Assembly: GCA_018136815.1 (NCBI GenBank)
Contig: CM030944.1
Location: 2,581,834-2,645,833 of the forward strand
Reading direction: 5' to 3'
From: Isochrysis galbana
Lineage: Eukaryota; Haptophyta; Isochrysidales; Isochrysidaceae
DNA length: 64,000 nucleotides
Positions 31,440-43,700 of the stretch are shown here, piece after piece. The notes under the pieces were generated by a model that worked only from the letters and a program-made list of their open reading frames with translations, had not been told where the DNA came from and searched no databases. Every line of letters begins with the position of its first letter. Position 1 is the stretch's first letter. The position numbers and the translations under genes are program-made.

Positions 31440-31715
31440 TGGCGCTTCTGGGCTCCTATCTCACGAATGCCCCCCCCCCCCCTGCGTTGCTTTTACCCGA
31501 AAGGGGTTTTCCCCCAGCGTGGACTCGAGGAGAGGACGCGCTGGGGTGCGCGGGGCCGGTGCATGCACTGGGGGGAGGACAAATATCGAGGGGAGGGGGC
31601 AGTGCCCCCACCCCCCGGTATCACTCGGACACTTGGCCCGTCAGGCATGGCGGGATTCCGGGACTGAGACGTTATGTCCAATTAGCTAGTGGGGTTGGCT
31701 AGGATATAACATTGA
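31440..31715 (+). repeat. Dispersed repeat family B (copy 2)
   Basis: Nearly identical to 17660-17935 over its whole length. It ends ccaattagctagtggggttg and then ataacattg. The right edge overlaps the end of the chromodomain gene, which therefore gets its stop codon from the repeat. Confidence 0.85.
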
Positions 31716-31996
31716 TTATTATTATTATCCTGCGCCGCTCGCGCCCTGCCGCGCAGCTGCTCCGCGAAGTCCGAGGCCTCCTTCTTCTGCCGAGCCTCAA
31801 ACGCGGCGACATCAAGCTCTATGCCCGCCAAGTTGCTCATCGGCTCCCACGTGTCGTCCGCCTCCGTGTAGCCCTTCCATCGTATGAGGTACACGGGTTG
31901 GTTGTGGTTGTCGACGAGCTTGCGCTTCATGATGGACTCCACCTCGTACGTCTGGCTCTCGTCGTCTGAGTCGGGGGCCGTGCGCTTGCGCCCCAT
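31682..31996 (-). CDS. Chromodomain protein (HP1-like, single domain)
   Basis: A 104-aa protein with one chromodomain at about residues 16-65: YEVESIMKRK, then YLIRWKGYTEADDTWEP. The aromatic cage residues expected to grip methyl-lysine are present (Tyr17, Trp40, Tyr43). No chromoshadow domain follows. The acidic N-terminus (DSDDESQ) is typical of nuclear HP1-type proteins. The C-terminus after about residue 90 runs through an Asn repeat (from a tat microsatellite) into family B repeat sequence. The last ten or so residues (QCYILANPTS) and the stop at 31682 belong to the repeat. The ancestral protein was probably longer. Alternatively, chromodomains like this occur at the ends of retroelement integrases, but no integrase is near. 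Confidence 0.85.
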   Translation of the reverse strand: MGRKRTAPDSDDESQTYEVESIMKRKLVDNHNQPVYLIRWKGYTEADDTWEPMSNLAGIELDVAAFEARQKKEASDFAEQLRGRARAAQDNNNNQCYILANPTS

Positions 31997-32127
31997 CGTT
32001 CACGCACGCCCGCTCCTCGCCCGCTCACCCTCACGCCTCACCCTCACGCGCGTTCCCCGCTCCCCGCTCCCCGCGGGAAAGATATATATTATAGATATAG
32101 GTGGGTGGTGGGTGTGTTCGTACGTGT

Positions 32128-32270
32128 GTCGTGTGTTAACATGTTAACACCCCAAACAGTGTTAACACCCCTGAAATATGCCCTAACACCTTCCTAACAC
32201 GTTCGCTGTTTCTCCTAACACCTTACACCCACATTAGCTGAAATCCACTAACACCCTTAAACATGTTAGG
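32128..32270. promoter_or_regulatory. Cluster of TAACAC motifs
   Basis: About eight copies of (C)TAACAC(C) in about 140 bases. They include gttaacatgttaacacc and gtgttaacacccc, which are locally palindromic. The cluster lies between the chromodomain start (31996, minus) and the RbgA start (32529, plus), so it could act on both as a shared regulatory region. A degraded minisatellite is the simplest alternative. Confidence 0.35.
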
Positions 32271-32271
32271 C

Positions 32272-32380
32272 CTTTTCGGAGGGGCTCCGTTGCCGTCGAA
32301 GGGCTACAGTCCGGCAGCACTAAGGTTATACTAACACAACAATAAAGCTCTGACGATAGTCTTATAGTCTTGTTGTTGAC
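32272..32380 (-). repeat. Solo or fragmentary copia LTR, inverted
   Basis: The complement carries cgtcagagctttattgttgt, agtataaccttagtgctgcc and gacggcaacggagcccctcc, matching the LTR at 14066. It lacks the 3' half. It sits 150-250 bp upstream of the RbgA start. Confidence 0.65.
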
Positions 32381-32528
32381 TAGGTGGCTGGCTTGTTGAC
32401 CCTGTGTGGCTCGCGTGGCGGGCGGAGGCCGTCCCCTCTCTCCCTCTCCTTCTCACCCTCCTCCCTCTCCCTCTCCTCCCTCTCGCGCCCTCCTCCCCAA
32501 CCTCGCGCGCGCGCGTACCTGCCTCGCA

Positions 32529-33829
32529 ATGGCTCTAGCCTCTCTGCTGCTCGCGAGCAGCGCTGTCGGCCGGCCGCTGGTTGAGCTGGCCGGCCGGAGC
32601 CGAGTGGTTGTCGCGAGCGAATCTATCACAGCCACGCGGCCCGTGATCGACTGGTACCCGGGACACATTGCTAAGGCGGAGCGCCTGATGTCGGAGGTCC
32701 TTTCCATGGTTGACGTGGTCGTCGAGCTGCGCGATGCGCGCATCCCAAGCTCGACTGCCCATCCAATGCTCACCACATGGATTGGTTCTCGAGGTCATGT
32801 GCTCGCGCTGAACAGGATGGATTCAGCGCCAGAGTTCGCCCTTGCACAGTGGAGCCAGGCCATTGCCGGCGCAGACGGACCGAAACCAGTCCTTGTCGAC
32901 GCCAAGAAGGGCGCAGGAGTAGATGAACTGAGGCGAGCAATTTTACAAGAGGGGAAGTGAGTGCCCGTCATGCTGCGAGCGGCATGCGGCCCTCCAAGCA
33001 GCCTACTCCCATCGTGACCCGCACGATTGCAATCTCGGAGGAGGCGCGAATGCCCTAACGGTTGGCTCAGTCAGTAAGCATCTGATCGCATTCCTCAAAC
33101 TCCTACTCGTAGGTACGTGAACGAACGGCGCAAGAGGCGAGGTATCAATCCGCGCCCAGTGCGTGCAGCCATACTTGGATATCCCAACGTGGGCAAATCG
33201 GCGCTTATTAATCGCTTGGTTGGACGGCGAAAAGCGAAGTCAGAGAACCGTCCGGGAGTGACGCGAGGATTCTGCTGGGTGCGGATCGATCCCCAGGTAC
33301 AGCTGCTCGACTCGCCAGGTATTATCCCCGCTAAGCAGGTGTCTCAGCGGACGGCGTATCACTTGGCGATGTGCGATGACATCGGTAGCGCGGCATACGA
33401 CACGAGGTCAGTCGCAGCTGCGCTGGTGGAAACCCTCGTACTTGCGGAGCGGGAGCGGCCATCGTACGTGCGATTAGGCAAGATGCGCGAGCGCTGGGGG
33501 ATTGACCCCGAAGACTGCTCATGTGGCGAGGAGTACATCAACGCTCTCGCCGAGGTGCTTACTTACACTAGCCCAAATCCTCGTCCTCCCAGCCGTGCTC
33601 ATTCACAGCCACATAGGTCGCGTAGACGTTTGCAAGCCCTTACATAAGCACTTGAACGTGCCCGATACGTGAGGATGAGCACATTTACGTGCCTGTTTTC
33701 TTGCAGGTGCGCTTTACCGGTGACGTGCAACGCGCAGCTACAACCATTTTGAAAGATTTTCGGATGGGCATGCTCGGCAAGATGTGTCTCGAGTGGCCGA
33801 ATCTTGAGGAGGCGGACGGGTTCACATGA
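32529..33829 (+). CDS. RbgA/YlqF (MTG1)-type ribosome-assembly GTPase, predicted organelle form
   Basis: Circularly permuted GTPase that assists large-ribosomal-subunit maturation, 330 aa. Exons are 32529-32956, 33113-33554 and 33707-33829. Junctions are GT-AG with matching phases (2/1, then 0/0). The N-terminus [16 protein letters not shown] is a likely targeting leader. The family signature [16 protein letters not shown] follows. The G motifs appear in permuted order: G4 LNRMD (about 95; usual NKxD), G5 DAKKG (about 124), G1 GYPNVGKS (about 165), G2 Thr in PGVTRG (about 192) and G3 DSPG (about 209). The C-terminal domain ends [20 protein letters not shown], typical of bacterial and organelle RbgA. 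NRMD in place of NKMD is a slight deviation. Mitochondrion and plastid are both possible destinations. Confidence 0.92.
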
Positions 33830-34683
33830 GATTTGTATGCATGTGTTGCTTGCCCATACAGTGCACGCGAGCGTATCCTCCCTTGGTACCCCTTGGTACC
33901 GCCCTGTATTCGTATGCATCACCCTCCGATTCTCGCTTGCGTAGCATGTAGGCCATATTCATCCTACATGGTGTATAGTGGATGTGTGGTTGCCATCGTC
34001 ACCATTCTCATTCCCACAACCGGTCGCCATTCGCGACTAGGAGAAGTCGATTGGAGATCTGGGACCACGACTGTGTTTTGGGTGCATTGGTTGCTACTTT
34101 TGATTTGCTGAAGTCATTCTAATTCTACGCATTTGCATTTGTCATTTGTATCTATCTGTTCCTGTTGCTCAAAAAGCCTATTGCAATAGCCTTGGAGCGC
34201 GTGCCGTGACTGACTGCTCGCCCCAGGCGACCCCCGCCATCGCTCCCCACTGGGGACTTCAAACGCCGCCGTAGGGTCGGCTCGTCGCAGAACTCTCTCG
34301 GCCTCCCCCTCTCCCTCAGCCCTATCCCACATCCCACCCCTGCGCCCACGCGCGAGAGGTCGCATTCCGTCGAATATGAATCTGGGATAGACTCGGTTGA
34401 GCCATTAAATGTCCATGGTTTATTTATGATATTTAGTTTAATATTACTACTATATCAACGAGCCATATACATCCGAAAAATTTAAAGCCACACGTCACAC
34501 GTTAACACTAGTGCAGCGCTTCACCTGCCGTCGCGTCATCCTTTCCCTTGCATCCTCAGCGACTGCCTCTGTGACGCGTGACAACAAGACGGCCTCCTAT
34601 GCTCCTTGGCTCCTGAATCCAGACGTAGAGCAGCTTACAGCTTACCACCGCACTTATTCCACCAATGGATTCTGCCTTTATTG
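33830..34683. other. Intergenic, nothing firm
   Basis: At about 34400-34450 there is a weak echo of the family A terminus (ggttgagccattaaatgtcc). No coding sequence is supported. Confidence 0.4.
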
Positions 34684-35010
34684 AGGTGTCGTTCCGTCAA
34701 TAGTGGGACATCAGTCGAATTGAGCGATCAAATGTCCACAGTTGTATTGTAGTTGTTTAACATTAGATCTTGTTAAAATTATAAGAGAGAGGCCGTCAAA
34801 GCTTCTTCGCTAATCACATCGGTGCATACCGTGCATGGGCACGGCGCGATGTGCATCGGTCCCCCCGCGGATACGCCGTGCGCGCGCATGTCAACCCGTT
34901 CCGTGTGTGTAGCCCCTGCGGCCCACAACTACGTAAACTGGCCATATAAGAGATGTTTCGTTACACAGCGCCTGTGATGACTTGCAATCACATGTGCACG
35001 CCGTGCCGTC
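34684..35010 (+). mobile_element. Family A copy 4: terminus plus satellite unit
   Basis: Begins AGGTGTCGTTCCGTCAATAG and runs through gaattgagcgatcaaatgtc. The satellite follows (gcacggcgcgatgtgcatcg; tacgccgtgcgcgcgcatgt; ataagagatgtttcgttaca). At about 35010 it passes directly into the proline-coding minisatellite. It is the inverted match of 15775-16046. Confidence 0.75.
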
Positions 35011-37680
35011 GAGGCCGCCTCCGTCTCCCCCGCCCTCGCCGCCTCCACCGTCGCCTCCGCCGCCTCCGTCTCCACCTCCGCCCACGCCGCCGCCCTCGCC
35101 GCCCCCGCCGTCGAGGCCACCTCCGTCTCCTCCGCCCTCGCCGCCTCCACCGTCACCCCCGCCCCCTCCGTCTCCGCCTCCGCCCACGCCTCCGCCCTCG
35201 CCGCCTCCGCCGTCGAGGCCGCCTCCGTCTCCTCCGCCCTCGCCGCCTCCACCGTCACCTCCACCCCCTCCGTCTCCGCCTCCGCCGACTCCGCCACCCT
35301 CGCCGCCTCCGCCGTCAAAGCCGCCTCCGTCTCCTCCGCCCTCTCCGCCTCCACCGTCGCCTCCGCCCCCTCCGTCTCCGCCTCCTCCGATTCCGCCGCC
35401 CTCGCCGCCTCCGCCTCGATCGCCGCCGCCTTCGCCGCCTCCGCCCTGGCCACCCTCGACACCACCGCCCTCTCCGCCACCACCTTCGCCGCCGCCGCCG
35501 GTGCCCCCCGAACCCCCGCCTCCCTCGCCCCACCGCCATCGAAGCCGCCTCCGTCTCCCCCGCCCTCTCCTCCTCCTCCGTCGCCTCCGCCGCCTCCGTC
35601 TCCACCTCCGCCAACGCCGCCGCCCTCGCCGCCACCGCCATCGAGGCCGCCTCCGTCTCCTCCTCCCTCTCCTCCTCCACCATCGCCTCCGCCTCCTCCG
35701 TCTCCGCCTCCGCCGCCTCCGCCGCCCTCGCCGCCTCCGCCGTCGAGGCCGCCTCCGACTCCGCCGCCCTCGCCGCCTCCGCCGTCGAGGCCGCCTCCGT
35801 CTCCTCCGCCCTCTCCTCCTCCTCCGTCACCTCCGCCCCCTCCGTCTCCGCCTCCGCCGACTCCGCCACCCTCGCCGCCTCCGCCGTCGAAGCCGCCTCC
35901 GTCTCCCCCGCCCTCTCCTCCTCCTCCGTCGCCACCGCCGCCTCCGTCTCCACCTCCGCCCACGCCGCCGCCCTCGCCGCCACCGCCTTCGAGGCCGCCT
36001 CCGTCTCCTCCGCCGTCTCCTCCTCCTCCATCGCTCCCGCCCCCTCCGTCCCCGCCTCCGCCGACGCCGCCGCCCTCACCGCCACCGCCATCGAACCCTC
36101 CGCCGTCTCCTCCGCCCTCTCCTCCTCCTCCCTCGCCTCCGCCTCCTCCGTCTCCTCCTCCGCCCTCGCCCCCGCCGCCTTTGAGGCCGCCTCCGTCTCC
36201 TCCGCCTTCTCCACCTCCACCCTCCCTTCCGCCTCCTCCGTCTCCGCCTCCTCCCACGCCGCCTCCCTCGCCACCGCCGCCATCGAGGCCGCCGCCATCT
36301 ACGCCACCTCCCTCGCCGCCACCGCCGTCGCGGCCGCCTCCGCCTCCCCCGTCGTCTCCACCCTCACCTCCTCCACCGCCATCGTCCCCTTCGCCACCGT
36401 CTCCTCCTCCGCCCATAGAGCCTTCTTCGCCGCCTTTGCCGTCGACACCACCTCCCTCGTCGCCTCCGCCCACGCCGCCGCCCTCGCCTCCACCACCGTC
36501 GAGGCCGCCGCCGTCTCCTCCGCCGTCTCCTCCGCCCTCTCCTCCTCCTCCCTCGTCTCCGCCCCCTCCGTCTCCTCCTCCGCCGACGCCACCGCCCTCT
36601 CCGCCACCGCCATCGAAGCCTCCGCCGTCTCCGCCTCCACCATCGCCTCCGCCTCCTCCGTCTCCACCTCCGCCCACGCCGCCGCCCTCGCCGCCACCGC
36701 CATCGAACCCTCCGCCATCTCTTCCCCCCACTCCTCCTCCTCCTTCGTCTCCGCCCCCTCCGTCTCCTCCTCCGCCGACGCCACCGCCCTCTCCGCCACC
36801 GCCATCGACGCCTCCGCCGTCTCCGCCTCCGCCATCGCCTCCGCCTCCTCCGTCTCCACCTCCGCCCACGCCCCCGCCCTCGCCGCCACCGCCATCGAGC
36901 CCTCCGCCGTCTCCTCCCCCCTCTCCTCCTCCTCCCTCGACTCCGCCTCCTCCGTCTCCTCCTCCGCCCACGGCTCCGCCCTCGCCGCCACCGCCATCGA
37001 AGCCTCCGCCATCTCCTCCTCCTCCATCGACTCCGCCTCCTCCGTCTCCTCCTCCGCCCACGCCTCCGCCCTCGCCGCCATCGGACCCTCCGCCGTCTCC
37101 GCCCCCCTCTCCTCCTCCTCCCTCGCCTCCACCTCCTCCGTCTCCGCCTCCTCCCACGCCGCCTCCCTCGCCACCACCGCCGTCGAGGCCGCCTCCGTCT
37201 CGTCCTCCTCCGCCTCCCCCGTCGTCTCCACCCTCACCTCCCTCGCCACCGCATCCTCCTCCGCCCATAGAGCCTTCTTCGCCGCCTTTGCCGTCGACAC
37301 CACCGCCCTCATCGCCGCCGCCATCGAGTCCGCCTTCGCCTCCTCCTCCCTCGTCTCCGCCCCCTCCATCTCCGCCCCCGCCCACTCCACCGCCCTCGCC
37401 GCCTCCGCCGTCGAGGCCGCCGCCGTCTCCTCCTCCGTCTATTCCGCCCTCTCCTCCTCCTCCGTCGCCTCCGCCCCCTCCGTCTCCGCCTCCGCCCACG
37501 CCGCCACCCTCTCCCCCACCGCCATCGAAGCCTCCGCCGCCGCCTCCTTCAGCACCACCGCCATCGGCTCCTCCCCCTCCCTCACCTCCTCCACCTACCC
37601 CACCACCACCGTCCACGCCGCCTCCGTCACTTCCGCCGCCATCGCCGCCTCCTCCTACCCCGCCTCCCTCGACCCCACGT
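35011..37680 (+). repeat. Minisatellite, C-rich arm (about 2.7 kb, higher-order unit about 102 bp)
   Basis: A triplet-based array of CCN and TCN words. Read as protein on the plus strand, the first units repeat with a 34-residue period: a Pro/Ser pattern with single Arg and Thr markers (SPPPPSRPPPSPPPSPPPP type). That corresponds to about 102 bp. Later units drift and mix. The array lacks stop codons in long stretches of several frames on both strands, so open frames here are not evidence for genes. A hydroxyproline-rich wall or extracellular-matrix protein has this composition, but no globular domain, signal peptide or promoter is attached. Confidence 0.9.
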
Positions 37681-37755
37681 GCACCCTGTCGCGCTGCTTC
37701 AAGCACGCGACAAAGCCGGCGTAGTCGTAGGTGAGGAAGTCGAGCACGCACGCGA
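37681..37755. other. Unique spacer at the strand switch of the minisatellite
   Basis: About 75 bases of non-repetitive sequence separate the C-rich and G-rich arms (tgcaccctgtcgcgctgctt and gtaggtgaggaagtcgagca). On the minus strand one frame reads VLDFLTYDYAGFVACLKQRD, a composition much more protein-like than the arms. It may be what is left of the coding sequence around which the arms grew, or chance. Confidence 0.5.
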
Positions 37756-40700
37756 GGGGCGGCGGTGGCGAGGGAGGAGGCGGCGAGGGCGGAGGGGGCG
37801 AGGGCGGAGGCGGCGAGGGCGGAGGGGGCGAGGGCGGAGGCGGCGAGGGCGGAGGCGGCGAAGGCGGAGGCGGCGAGGGCGGAGGTGGCGAGGGTGGCGG
37901 CGAAGGTGGAGGCGGAGAGGGCGGAGGCGGAGAGGGCGGGGGTGGCGAGGGCGGAGGTGGCGAAGGCGGAGGCGGCGAGGGCGGAGGGGGCGAGGGCGGA
38001 GGCGGCGAAGGAGGCGGCGAGGGCGGAGGCGGTGACGGTGGAGGAGGGGAAGGCGGAGGCGGCGAAGGAGGAGGCGGCGAAGGCGGTGGAGGGGAGGGGG
38101 GTGGTGGAGATGGAGGAGGTGGCGAGGGCGGCGGCGGCGAAGGCGGCGGCGGCGAGGGGGCGGAGGAGAGGGCGGTGGCGGCGAAGGCGGTGGTGGCGAG
38201 GGTGGTGGTGGAGATGGAGGCGGTGGTGAAGGCGGCGGTGGAGATGGAGGAGGTGGCGAGGGCGGCGGCGGCGAAGGCGGCGGCGGCGAGGGGGGCGGAG
38301 GAGAGGGCGGTGGCGGCGAAGGCGGTGGTGGCGAGGGTGGTGGTGGAGATGGAGGCGGTGGTGAAGGCGGCGGTGGAGACGGGGGCGGCGGCGAGGGCGG
38401 CGGTGGAGACGGAGGCGGTGAAGGCGGTGGTGGAGAGGGCGGAGGTGGCGAGGGCGGCGGTGGAGACGGCGGAGGCGGCGAAGGGGGCGGCGGCGAGGGC
38501 GGCGGCGAGGGCGGCGGCGGCGAGGGCGGCGGTGGCGAAGGGGGCGGTGGCGAGGGCGGCGGCGGCGAGGGCGGCGGCGGCGAGGGTGGCGGCGGCGACG
38601 GCGGCGGCGGCGAGGGAGGTGGCGGCGAAGGCGGCGGTGGAGATGGAGGTGGAGGAGATGGAGGTGGTGGAGATGGAGGTGGCGGAGAGGGGGGCGGTGG
38701 AGAGGGGGGCGGCGGTGAGGGTGGTGGTGGAGAGGGCGGTGGTGGAGACGGAGGCGGCGGTGACGGCGGTGGGGGCGACGGAGGCGGCGGCGACGGAGGC
38801 GGCGGCGAAGGGGGTGGTGGCGATGGAGGTGGCGGAGATGGTGGTGGCGGAGATGGAGGTGGCGGAGAGGGGGGCGGCGGTGAGGGTGGTGGTGGAGAGG
38901 GCGGTGGTGGAGACGGAGGCGGCGGTGACGGCGGTGGGGGCGATGGAGGCGGCGGCGAAGGGGGTGGTGGCGATGGAGGAGGCGGCGAGGGCGGTGGTGG
39001 AGACGGAGGCGGCGGAGACGGTGGTGGTGGGGACGGAGGCGGTGGCGAAGGGGGCGGCGGTGAAGGCGGCGGAGGCGAAGGCGGCGGAGGCGAAGGCGGC
39101 GGTGGAGACGGAGGAGGCGGCGAGGGAGGAGGAGGAGAGGGAGGAGGAGGAGAAGGAGGAGGAGGAGAAGGAGGAGGCGGCGAGGGAGGAGGAGGAGAGG
39201 GTGGAGGAGGCGAGGGTGGTGGTGGAGACGGAGGCGGCGGAGACGGTGGAGGTGGCGACGGAGGCGGTGGTGAAGGGGGTGGCGGTGAAGGCGGCGGAGG
39301 CGAGGGAGGAGGCGGCGAAGGCGGAGGTGGAGATGGAGGTGGCGGAGAGGGAGGTGGCGGAGAGGGTGGGGGCGGTGAGGGTGGAGGCGGAGAGGGAGGA
39401 GGAGGAGAGGGCGGAGGAGGAGAAGGAGGAGGAGGAGATGGAGGAGGTGGCGAGGGAGGAGGAGGAGAGGGAGGAGGAGGAGAGGGCGGAGGAGGAGAGG
39501 GAGGTGGCGGCGAGGGAGGCGGAGGCGAGGGAGGAGGAGGAGAGGGCGGCGGCGGTGAGGGCGGAGGCGGTGAAGGTGGCGGCGGAGATGGAGGAGGCGG
39601 CGAGGGCGGAGGTGGAGATGGAGGAGGCGGCGAGGGCGGAGGTGGAGATGGAGGTGGCGGCGAGGGAGGCGGAGGCGAGGGAGGAGGAGGTGAGGGCGGT
39701 GGTGGAGATGGAGGAGGCGGCGAGGGCGGCGGTGGAGATGGAGGTGGCGGCGAGGGAGGCGGAGGCGAGGGCGGCGGTGGTGAGGGCGGAGGCGGAGACG
39801 GAGGAGGCGGTGAGGGGGGTGGCGGAGATGGAGGAGGCGGCGAGGGTGGAGGTGGAGATGGAGGTGGCGGCGAAGGCGGAGGCGGCGAGGGCGGAGGTGG
39901 AGATGGAGGAGGCGGCGAGGGCGGAGGTGGAGATGGAGGTGGCGGCGAGGGAGGCGGAGGCGAGGGCGGCGGTGGTGAGGGTGGAGGCGGAGAGGGTGGT
40001 GGCGGAGACGGAGGAGGCGGTGAGGGGGGTGGCGGAGATGGAGGAGGCGGCGAGGGCGGAGGTGGAGATGGAGGTGGCGGCGAAGGCGGAGGCGGCGAGG
40101 GTGGTGGCGGAGACGGAGGAGGCGGTGATGGAGGAGGCGGCGAGGGCGGAGGTGGAGACGGAGGAGGAGGCGAGGGCGGCGGCGGCGAGGGCGGCGGCGG
40201 AGACGGAGGAGGAGGTGAGGGAGGAGGAGAGGGAGGAGGAGGAGAGGGAGGAGGAGGAGAGGGAGGAGGCGGTGAAGGTGGCGGCGGAGATGGAGGAGGC
40301 GGCGAGGGCGGTGGCGGCGAGGGTGGTGGTGGAGACGGAGGAGGAGGAGAGGGAGGAGGAGGAGAAGGAGGAGGAGGAGAAGGAGGAGGAGGAGAGGGTG
40401 GAGGAGGGGAAGGAGGAGGAGGAGAGGGTGGAGGAGGAGAGGGAGGAGGAGGAGAGGGTGGAGGAGGAGAGGGAGGAGGAGGGGAGGGAGGAGGCGGCGA
40501 GGGCGGCGGTGGAGACGGAGGCGGCGGCGAGGGCGGTGGTGGAGATGGAGGAGGAGGAGATGGAGGCGGCGGCGAGGGCGGCGGTGGAGACGGAGGCGGC
40601 GGCGAGGGCGGTGGTGGAGATGGAGGAGGAGGAGAGGGAGGCGGTGGCGAGGGAGGAGGTGGAGATGGAGGGGGCGGAGATGGAGGAGGTGGCGAGGGCG

Positions 40701-43700
40701 GAGGTGGAGACGGAGGAGGCGGCGAGGGAGGAGGCGGCGAGGGCGGCGGCGGAGACGGAGGCGGCGGCGAGGGCGGTGGTGGAGATGGAGGAGGAGGAGA
40801 GGGAGGCGGTGGGGAGGGAGGAGGCGGCGAGGGCGGAGGTGGAGACGGAGGAGGCGGCGAGGGCGGAGGTGGAGACGGAGGAGGCGGCGAGGGAGGAGGC
40901 GGCGAGGGCGGCGGCGGAGACGGAGGCGGCGGCGAGGGCGGTGGTGGAGATGGAGGAGGAGGAGAGGGAGGCGGTGGGGAGGGAGGAGGCGGCGAGGGCG
41001 GCGGTGGAGACGGAGGCGGCGGCGAGGGCGGTGGTGGAGATGGAGGTGGCGGAGAGGGAGGAGGTGGCGAGGGCGGAGGTGGAGAGGGTGGAGGCGGAGA
41101 TGGAGGAGGTGGAGAGGGCGGCGGCGGCGAAGGCGGCGGAGGCGAGGGAGGCGGTGGCGAGGGAGGCGGAGGCGAGGGGGCGGCGGTGAGGGTGGAGGCG
41201 GCGATGGCGGCGGCGGTGAGGGCGGTGGTGGTGAGGGCGGAGGCGGCGAGGGCGGAGGCGGCGAGGGCGGCGGCGGTGAGGGAGGCGGAGGCGAGGGCGG
41301 CGGCGGTGAGGGAGGAGGCGGAGAGGGCGGTGGCGGAGATGGCGGTGGCGGCGAGGGTGGCGGTGGTGATGGCGGCGGTGGAGACGGAGGTGGCGGCGAC
41401 GGCGGAGGCGGCGAGGGCGGCGGTGGAGACGGAGGAGGCGGCGAAGGTGGGGGAGGCGAGGGCGGCGGCGGCGACGGCGGAGGCGGCGAGGGCGGCGGTG
41501 GAGACGGAGGAGGCGGCGAAGGTGGGGGAGGCGAAGGCGGCGGCGGTGAGGGCTGTGGCGGCGAGGGCGGCGGCGGCGAGGGTGGCGGAGGAGATGGAGG
41601 AGGCGGCGAGGGCGGCGGCGGCGAGGGCGGCGGAGGAGATGGAGGAGGCGGTGAGGGTGGCGGCGGCGAAGGGGGAGGAGGAGACGGCGGCGGCGGCGAG
41701 GGAGGAGGAGGAGAGGGCGGTGGCGGAGATGGCGGTGGCGGCGAGGGTGGCGGTGGCGATGGCGGCGGTGGAGACGGAGGAGGCGGCGAGGGCGGTGGCG
41801 GCGACGGCGGAGGCGGCGAGGGCGGCGGTGGAGACGGAGGAGGCGGCGAAGGTGGGGGAGGCGAGGGCGGCGGCGGCGAGGGCGGCGGTGGAGACGGAGG
41901 AGGCGGCGAAGGTGGGGGAGGCGAGGGCGGCGGCGGCGAGGGCGGCGGCGGCGAGGGCGGAGGCGGCGAGGGCGGAGGCGGTGAGGGAGGCGGTGGGGAG
42001 GGAGGAGGCGGCGAAGGCGGAGGTGGAGATGGAGGTGGCGGAGAGGGAGGAGGCGGCGAGGGCGGCGGCGGCGAGGGCGGCGGAGGAGATGGAGGAGGTG
42101 GCGAGGGAGGAGGTGGCGAGGGAGGAGGCGGTGAGGGCGGCGGCGGCGAGGGCGGCGGAGGAGATGGAGGAGGCGGTGAGGGCGGCGGCGGCGAAGGGGG
42201 AGGAGGAGACGGCGGCGGCGGCGAGGGAGGAGGAGGAGAGGGCGGTGGCGGAGATGGCGGTGGTGGCGAGGGTGGCGGCGGCGAGGGCGGCGGTGGAGAT
42301 GGAGGAGGTGGCGAGGGCGGTGGTGGAGAAGGAGGAGGCGGCGAGGGCGGCGGTGGAGACGGAGGAGGCGGTGAGGGTGGTGGCGGAGATGGGGGAGGTG
42401 GCGATGGCGGTGGTGGAGAAGGAGGAGGCGGCGATGGCGGTGGCGGCGAGGGAGGAGGAGGAGAGGGAGGAGGAGGAGAGGGAGGAGGAGGAGAGGGAGG
42501 AGGAGGAGAGGGCGGAGGTGGAGATGGAGGAGGCGGCGAGGGCGGCGGCGGTGAGGGCGGCGGAGGAGAGGGAGGAGGCGGTGAGGGCGGCGGCGGCGAA
42601 GGGGGAGGAGGAGACGGCGGCGGCGGCGAGGGAGGAGGAGGAGAGGGCGGTGGCGGAGAGGGCGGTGGCGGCGAGGGTGGCGGTGGCGATGGCGGCGGTG
42701 GAGACGGAGGAGGCGGCGAGGGCGGTGGCGGAGATGGAGGAGGTGGCGAGGGCGGTGGTGGAGAAGGAGGAGGCGGCGAGGGCGGTGGCGGCGACGGCGG
42801 AGGCGGCGAGGGCGGCGGTGGAGACGGAGGAGGCGGCGAAGGTGGGGAGGCGAGGGCGGCGGCGGCGAGGGCGGAGGCGGCGAGGGCGGAGGCGGCGAGG
42901 GCGGAGGAGGAGAGGGAGGCGGTGGAGAGGGAGGCGGTGGGGAGGGAGGAGGCGGCGAAGGCGGAGGTGGAGACGGAGGCGGCGGCGAGGGCGGCGGAGG
43001 AGAGGGAGGAGGCGGTGAGGGCGGCGGCGGCGAGGGCGGCGGAGGAGAGGGAGGAGGCGGTGAGGGCGGCGGCGGCGAAGGGGGAGGAGGAGACGGCGGC
43101 GGCGGCGAGGGAGGAGGAGGAGAGGGCGGTGGCGGAGAGGGCGGTGGCGGCGAGGGTGGCGGTGGCGATGGCGGCGGTGGAGACGGAGGAGGCGGCGAGG
43201 GCGGTGGCGGAGATGGAGGAGGTGGCGAGGGCGGTGGTGGAGAAGGAGGAGGCGGCGAGGGCGGTGGCGGCGACGGCGGAGGCGGCGAGGGCGGCGGTGG
43301 AGACGGAGGAGGCGGCGAAGGTGGGGGAGGCGAGGGCGGCGGCGGCGAGGGCGGAGGCGGCGAGGGCGGAGGCGGCGAGGGAGGCGGTGGGAGGGAGGAG
43401 GCGGCGAAGGCGGAGGTGGAGATGGAGGTGGCGGAGAGGGAGGAGGCGGCGAGGGCGGCGGCGGCGAGGGCGGCGGAGGAGATGGAGGAGGTGGCGAAGG
43501 GAGGAGGCGGTGAGGGCGGCGGCGGCGAGGGCGGCGGAGGAGAGGGAGGAGGCGGTGAGGGCGGCGGGGCGAGGGAGGAGGAGAGAGGGCGGTGGCGGAG
43601 ATGGCGGTGGTGGCGAGGGTGGCGGCGGCGAGGGCGGCGGTGGAGATGGAGGAGGTGGCGAGGGCGGTGGTGGAGAAGGAGGAGGCGGCGAGGGCGGCGG

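Noticed and set aside
34953-37734. Plus-strand Arg/Pro/Ala-rich open frames in the C-rich arm
   Set aside because: The same DNA read in different frames. No non-repetitive protein sequence.
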